DNA of 64,000 nt, from assembly GCF_029227915.1 (NCBI RefSeq), contig NC_079875.1, positions 1,984,001-2,048,000 on the forward strand. The letters run 5' to 3'. Below are positions 59,599-64,000 of the stretch, in pieces. Source of the DNA: Hydractinia symbiolongicarpus (Eukaryota > Cnidaria > Hydrozoa > Anthoathecata > Hydractiniidae). The notes beneath the pieces were generated by a model. The model was not told where the DNA came from. It saw only the letters and a program-made list of their open reading frames with translations, and ran no database searches. The position numbers and the translations under genes are program-made. The first letter of the stretch is position 1. Each line of letters starts with the position of its first letter.

Positions 59599-61470
59599 AA
59601 ATGAAAACATTTTTGAAAACTACAAGTCTCATAGGTTTTAGTGGTGAAAAAATAATTTAAAAATTCGTTCTGGAAATGAGTTTACTCACTGGGTACTTTC
59701 CTTGTATACTTTTAACTATACGGGCCGAGTCCGGGATTTACGGGAATTCGCGGGTTTTCGTTTGCCGGCGATTAAACTTCTTTTATTCAGCGTCTCATCA
59801 AAAATGAAAACATTTTTAAAAACTACAAGTCTCGTGGGCTTTAGTGGTGAAAAAATAAATTAAAAAATCGTTCTGGAAATGAGTTTACTTACAGGGTACT
59901 TTCTTTGTATACATTCGACTATACGGGCCAAGCCCGGGATTTACGGGAAATCTCAGGTTTTCGTTTGCCGGCGATTAAACCTTCATTAAGCGTCTCATCA
60001 AAAATGAAAACATTTTTGAAAACTACAAGTCTCATGCGTTTTAGTGGTGAAAAAATAAATTAAAAAATCGTTCTGGAAATGAGTTTACTCACAGGGTACT
60101 TTCTTTGTATACATTTGACTATACGGGCCAAGCACGGGATTTACGGGAAATCGCGGGTTTTCGTTTGCCGGCGATTAAACCTCTTTCATTAAGCGTCTCA
60201 TCAAAAATGAAAACATTTTTGAAAACTGCAAGTCTCGTGCGTTTTAGTGGTGAAAAGATAATTGAAAAAATCGTTTCGGAAATGAGTTTACTCACAGGGT
60301 ACTTTCTTTGTATACATTCGACTATACGGGCCAAGCCCAAGATTTACGGGAAATCGCGGGTTTTCGTTTGCCGGCGATTAAACAACTTTCATTAAACGTC
60401 TCATCAAAAATGAAAACATTTCTGAAAACTACAAGTCTCATGCGTTTTAGTGGTGAAAATTAATTTAAAAAATCGTTCGGGAAATGAGTTTACTCCCTGG
60501 GTACTTTCTTTGTATACTTTTGACTATACGGGCCGAGTCCGGGATTTACGGGAAGTCGCAGGTTTTCGTTTGCCGGCAATTAAACTTCTTTTATTCAGTG
60601 TCTCATCAAAAATGAAAACATTTTTAAAAACTACAAGTCTCGTGGGCTTTAGTGGTGAAATAATAATTTAAAAAATCGTTCGGGAAATGAGTTTACACCC
60701 CGGGTACTTTCTTTGTATACTTTTGACTATACGGGCCGAGTCCGGTATTTACGGGAAATCGCAGGTTTTCGTTTCCCGGCGATTAAACTTTTTTTATTCA
60801 GCGTCTCATCAAAAATGAAAACATTTTTGAAAACTACAAGTCTCATGCGTTTTAGTGGTGAAAAAATAATTTAAAAAATCGTTCGGGAAATGAGTTTACT
60901 CCCTGGGTACTTTCTTTGTATACTTTTGACTATACGGGCCGAGTCCGGGATTTACGGGAAGTCGCGGGTTTTCGTTTGCCGGCGATTAAACTTCTTTTAT
61001 TCAGCGTCTCATCAAAAATGAAAATATTTTTAAATACTACAAGTCTCATGGGCTTTAGTAGTGAAATAATAATTTATAAAATCGTTCGGGAAATGAGTTT
61101 ACACCCTGGGTACTTTCTTTGTATACTTTTGACTATACGGGCCGAGTCCGGGATTTACGGGAAATCGCAGGTTTTCGTTTGCCGGCGATTAAACTTTTTT
61201 TATTTAGCGTCTCATCAAAAATGAAAACATTTCTGAAAACTACAAGTCTCATGCGTTTTAGTGGTGAAAAAGTAATTTAAAAATTCGTTCGGGAAATGAG
61301 TTTACTCACTGGGTACTTTCCTTGTATACATTTGACTATACGGGCCGAGTCCGGGATTTACGGGAAATCGCAGGTTTTCGTTTGCCGGCGATTAAACTTC
61401 TTTTATTCAGCGTCTCATCAAAAATGAAAACATTTTTAAAAACTACAAGTCTCATGGGCTTTAGTGGTGA
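59599..61470 (+). repeat. Mixed satellite downstream of the retrotransposon
   Basis: The first monomers (CTCATAGG, then CTCGTGGGC with CTTACAGGG) resemble those at about 54.6-54.9 kb. The monomers from about 60.06 to 61.2 kb resemble those at 13.4-15.2 kb, including GATAATTGAAAAAATCG, TGAAAATTAATTTAAAAAAT and TTACACCCCGGGTAC. No gene is visible. Confidence 0.6.
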
Positions 61471-64000
61471 AATATTAATTTAAAAAATCGTTTGGGAAAT
61501 GAGTTTACTCCCTGGGTACTTTCTTTGTATACTTTTGACGATACGGGCCGAGTCCAGGATTTACGGGAAATTGCAGGTTTTCGTTTGCCGGCGATTAAAC
61601 TTCTTTTATTCAGCGTCTCATCAAAAATGAAAACATTTTTAAAAACTACAAGTCTCATGCGTTTTAGTGGTGAAAAAATAAATTAAAAAATCGTTCTGGA
61701 AATGAGTTTACTCACAGGGTACTTTCTTTGTATACATTCGACTATACGGGCCAAGCCCGGGATTTACGGGAAATCTCGGGTTTTCGTTTGCCAGCGATTA
61801 AACTTCTTTTATTCAGCGTCTCATCAAAAATGAAAACATTTTTGAAAACTACAAGTCTCATAGGTTTTAGTGGTGAAAAAATAATTTAAAAATTCGTTCT
61901 GGAAATGAGTGTACTCACTGGGTACTTTCCTTGTATACTTTTAACTATACGGGCCGAGTCCGGGATTTACGGGAAATCGCGGGTTTTCGTTTGCCGGCGA
62001 TTAAACTTCTTTTATTCAGCGTCTCATCAAAAATGAAAACATTTTTAAAAACTACAAGTCTCATGCGTTTTAGTGGTGAAAAAATAATTTAAAAAATCGT
62101 TCGGGAAATGAGTTTACACCCTGGGTACTTTCTTTGTATACTTTTGACTATACGGGCCGAGTCCAAGATTTACGGGAAATTGCGGGTTTTCGTTTGCTGG
62201 CGATTAAACTTCTTTTATTCAGCGTCTCATCAAAAATGAAACCATTTTTGAAAACTACAAGTCTCATGCGTTTTAGTGGTGAAAAAATAATTTAAAAAAT
62301 CGTTCGGGAAATGAGTTTACACCCTGGGTACTTTCTTTGTATACTTTTGACTATACGGGCCGAGTCGAGGATTTACGGGAAATCGCAGGTTTTCGTTTGC
62401 CGGCGATTAAACTTCTTTTATTCAGCGTCTCATCAAAAATAAAAACATTTTTAAAAACTACAAGTCTCATGGGCTTTAGTGGTGAAATATTAATTTAAAA
62501 AATCGTTTGGGAAATGAGTTTACTCCCTGGGTACTTTCTTTGTATACTTTTGACGATACGGGCCGAGTCCAGGATTTACGGGAAATTGCAGGTTTTCGTT
62601 TGCCGGCGATTAAACTTCTTTTATTCAGCGTCTCATCAAAAATGAAAACATTTTTAAAAACTACAAGTCTCATGCGTTTTAGTGGTGAAAAAATAAATTA
62701 AAAAATCGTTCTGGAAATGAGTTTACTCACAGGGTACTTTCTTTGTATACATTCGACTATACGGGCCAAGCCCGGGATTTACGGGAAATCTCGGGTTTTC
62801 GTTTGCCAGCGATTAAACTTCTTTTATTCAGCGTCTCATCAAAAATGAAAACATTTTTGAAAACTACAAGTCTCATAGGTTTTAGTGGTGAAAAAATAAT
62901 TTAAAAATTCGTTCTGGAAATGAGTGTACTCACTGGGTACTTTCCTTGTATACTTTTAACTATACGGGCCGAGTCCGGGATTTACGGGAAATCGCGGGTT
63001 TTCGTTTGCCGGCGATTAAACTTCTTTTATTCAGCGTCTCATCAAAAATGAAAACATTTTTAAAAACTACAAGTCTCATGCGTTTTAGTGGTGAAAAAAT
63101 AAATTAAAAAATCGTTCTGGAAATGAGTTTACTCACAGGGTACTTTCTTTGTATACATTCGACTATACGGGCCAAGCCCGGGATTTACGGGAAATCTCGG
63201 GTTTTCGTTTGCCAGCGATTAAACTTCTTTTATTCAGCGTCTCATCAAAAATGAAAACATTTTTGAAAACTACAAGTCTCATAGGTTTTAGTGGTGAAAA
63301 AATAATTTAAAAATTCGTTCTGGAAATGAGTGTACTCACTGGGTACTTTCCTTGTATACTTTTAACTATACGGGCCGAGTCCGGGATTTACGGGAAATCG
63401 CGGGTTTTCGTTTGCCGGCGATTAAACTTCTTTTATTCAGCGTCTCATCAAAAATGAAAACATTTTTAAAAACTACAAGTCTCATGCGTTTTAGTGGTGA
63501 AAAAATAATTTAAAAAATCGTTCGGGAAATGAGTTTACACCCTGGGTACTTTCTTTGTATACTTTTGACTATACGGGCCGAGTCCAAGATTTACGGGAAA
63601 TTGCGGGTTTTCGTTTGCTGGCGATTAAACTTCTTTTATTCAGCGTCTCATCAAAAATGAAACCATTTTTGAAAACTACAAGTCTCATGCGTTTTAGTGG
63701 TGAAAAAATAATTTAAAAAATCGTTCGGGAAATGAGTTTACACCCTGGGTACTTTCTTTGTATACTTTTGACTATACGGGCCGAGTCGAGGATTTACGGG
63801 AAATCGCAGGTTTTCGTTTGCCGGCGATTAAACTTCTTTTATTCAGCGTCTCATCAAAAATAAAAACATTTTTAAAAACTACAAGTCTCATGGGCTTTAG
63901 TGGTGAAATATTAATTTAAAAAATCGTTTGGGAAATGAGTTTACTCCCTGGGTACTTTCTTTGTATACTTTTGACGATACGGGCCGAGTCCAGGATTTAC
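61470..64000 (+). repeat. HOR: five-monomer (1015-bp) unit with an internal B-C dimer duplication
   Basis: The A monomer (GAAATATTAATTTAAAAAAT with TTTTGACGATACGG) starts its landmark at 61492, 62507 and 63928. The first interval is 1015 bp (A-B-C-D-E). The second is 1421 bp, read as A-B-C-B-C-D-E, so one 406-bp B-C dimer was duplicated. The last copy is cut by the window end. Confidence 0.85.

Larger units (their letters stand above)
59599..64000 (+). repeat. 203-bp satellite DNA array, right block (about 22 monomers)
   Basis: Same satellite, same orientation and same register as the left block. The first bases complete the monomer interrupted at 55402, so the retrotransposon split one monomer without otherwise disturbing the array. 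The block continues to the window end and is cut there. One monomer near 59980 has lost about 3 bp in the CCTCTTTCATTAAG block. Confidence 0.97.

Noticed and set aside
59585-59632. Upstream extension of LINE ORF1 by 16 codons
   Set aside because: These codons come mainly from the neighbouring satellite (RLVVFKNVF is a satellite shadow also seen elsewhere), so the first ATG inside the element at 59584 was used.
56708-59660. Small frames overlapping the LINE on the + strand and in other minus frames
   Set aside because: They are short and lie inside the clear ORF1 and ORF2 coding frames in other registers, with no recognisable domain.
2664-62701. Many 64-113 codon reading frames on both strands across the satellite (for example with GNEFTPWVLSLYTFDYTG or ARIVECIQRKYPVS)
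   Set aside because: They start at TTG, recur in every suitable monomer, exist on both strands at once, and shift frame each monomer because 203 is not a multiple of 3. They are by-products of the repeat, not genes.
1-64000. CRISPR array
   Set aside because: The repeats are contiguous 203-bp units without short conserved repeats separated by unique spacers, and there are no cas genes.
1-64000. tRNA-derived SINE or pol III gene as the origin of the monomer
   Set aside because: I found no convincing A-box and B-box pair in the monomer and no flanking duplications.
1-64000. Bacterial or phage origin of the window
   Set aside because: A long HOR satellite and a CR1/L2-type LINE are eukaryotic. 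There are no operons or ribosome binding sites.

Overview
This 64 kb window is almost entirely one satellite DNA array, interrupted by a single non-LTR retrotransposon. It contains no host protein gene, tRNA, rRNA or CRISPR array that I can support. The satellite monomer is 203 bp (about 37% GC), always in the same orientation, with roughly 295 copies. The retrotransposon is a CR1/L2-type LINE: its ORF1 carries an SGNH-esterase-like domain and its ORF2 an APE-type endonuclease plus reverse transcriptase. That points to an animal genome, most plausibly an aquatic invertebrate such as a cnidarian. The organism call is inference from the LINE type and base composition only. A centromeric, pericentromeric or other heterochromatic location is likely but not proven.

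Layout. Positions 1-55402 are satellite, 55403-59598 is the LINE on the minus strand, and 59599-64000 is satellite again, resuming within the same monomer. Monomers fall into two main sequence types. Type A reads CTTTTGACTATACGGGCCGAG and CTTCTTTTATTCAGCG in its diagnostic blocks; type B reads CATTCGACTATACGGGCCAAG and CCTCTTTCATTAAGCG. Hybrids of the two are common. The array is built from nested higher-order repeats (HORs) whose periods are multiples of 203 bp: 609, 812, 1015, 1217, 1624, 2029, 2233, 2436 and 3247 bp, plus copies displaced by about 7.1 and 7.5 kb. The left flank (about 1-17 kb) is diverse. The centre (about 24-50 kb) is the most homogeneous and carries a 2029-bp ten-monomer HOR. 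The right side (about 53-64 kb) carries a five-monomer HOR on both sides of the LINE.

The LINE. ORF2 (950 codons) is intact. ORF1 is open for 328 codons and then loses its C-terminus to a one-base deletion in an A run. The shifted frame holds the missing end of the esterase domain, and it lies in the same frame as ORF2 with only one TGA stop between them. The element has almost no 5' leader, so it is probably 5'-truncated, and it ends in a short ATCAAA-type tandem repeat rather than poly(A). It sits inside a 22-bp dyad present in most satellite monomers.

The many short reading frames across the satellite are artefacts: they start at TTG, recur in every monomer on both strands, and change frame each monomer because 203 is not a multiple of 3.
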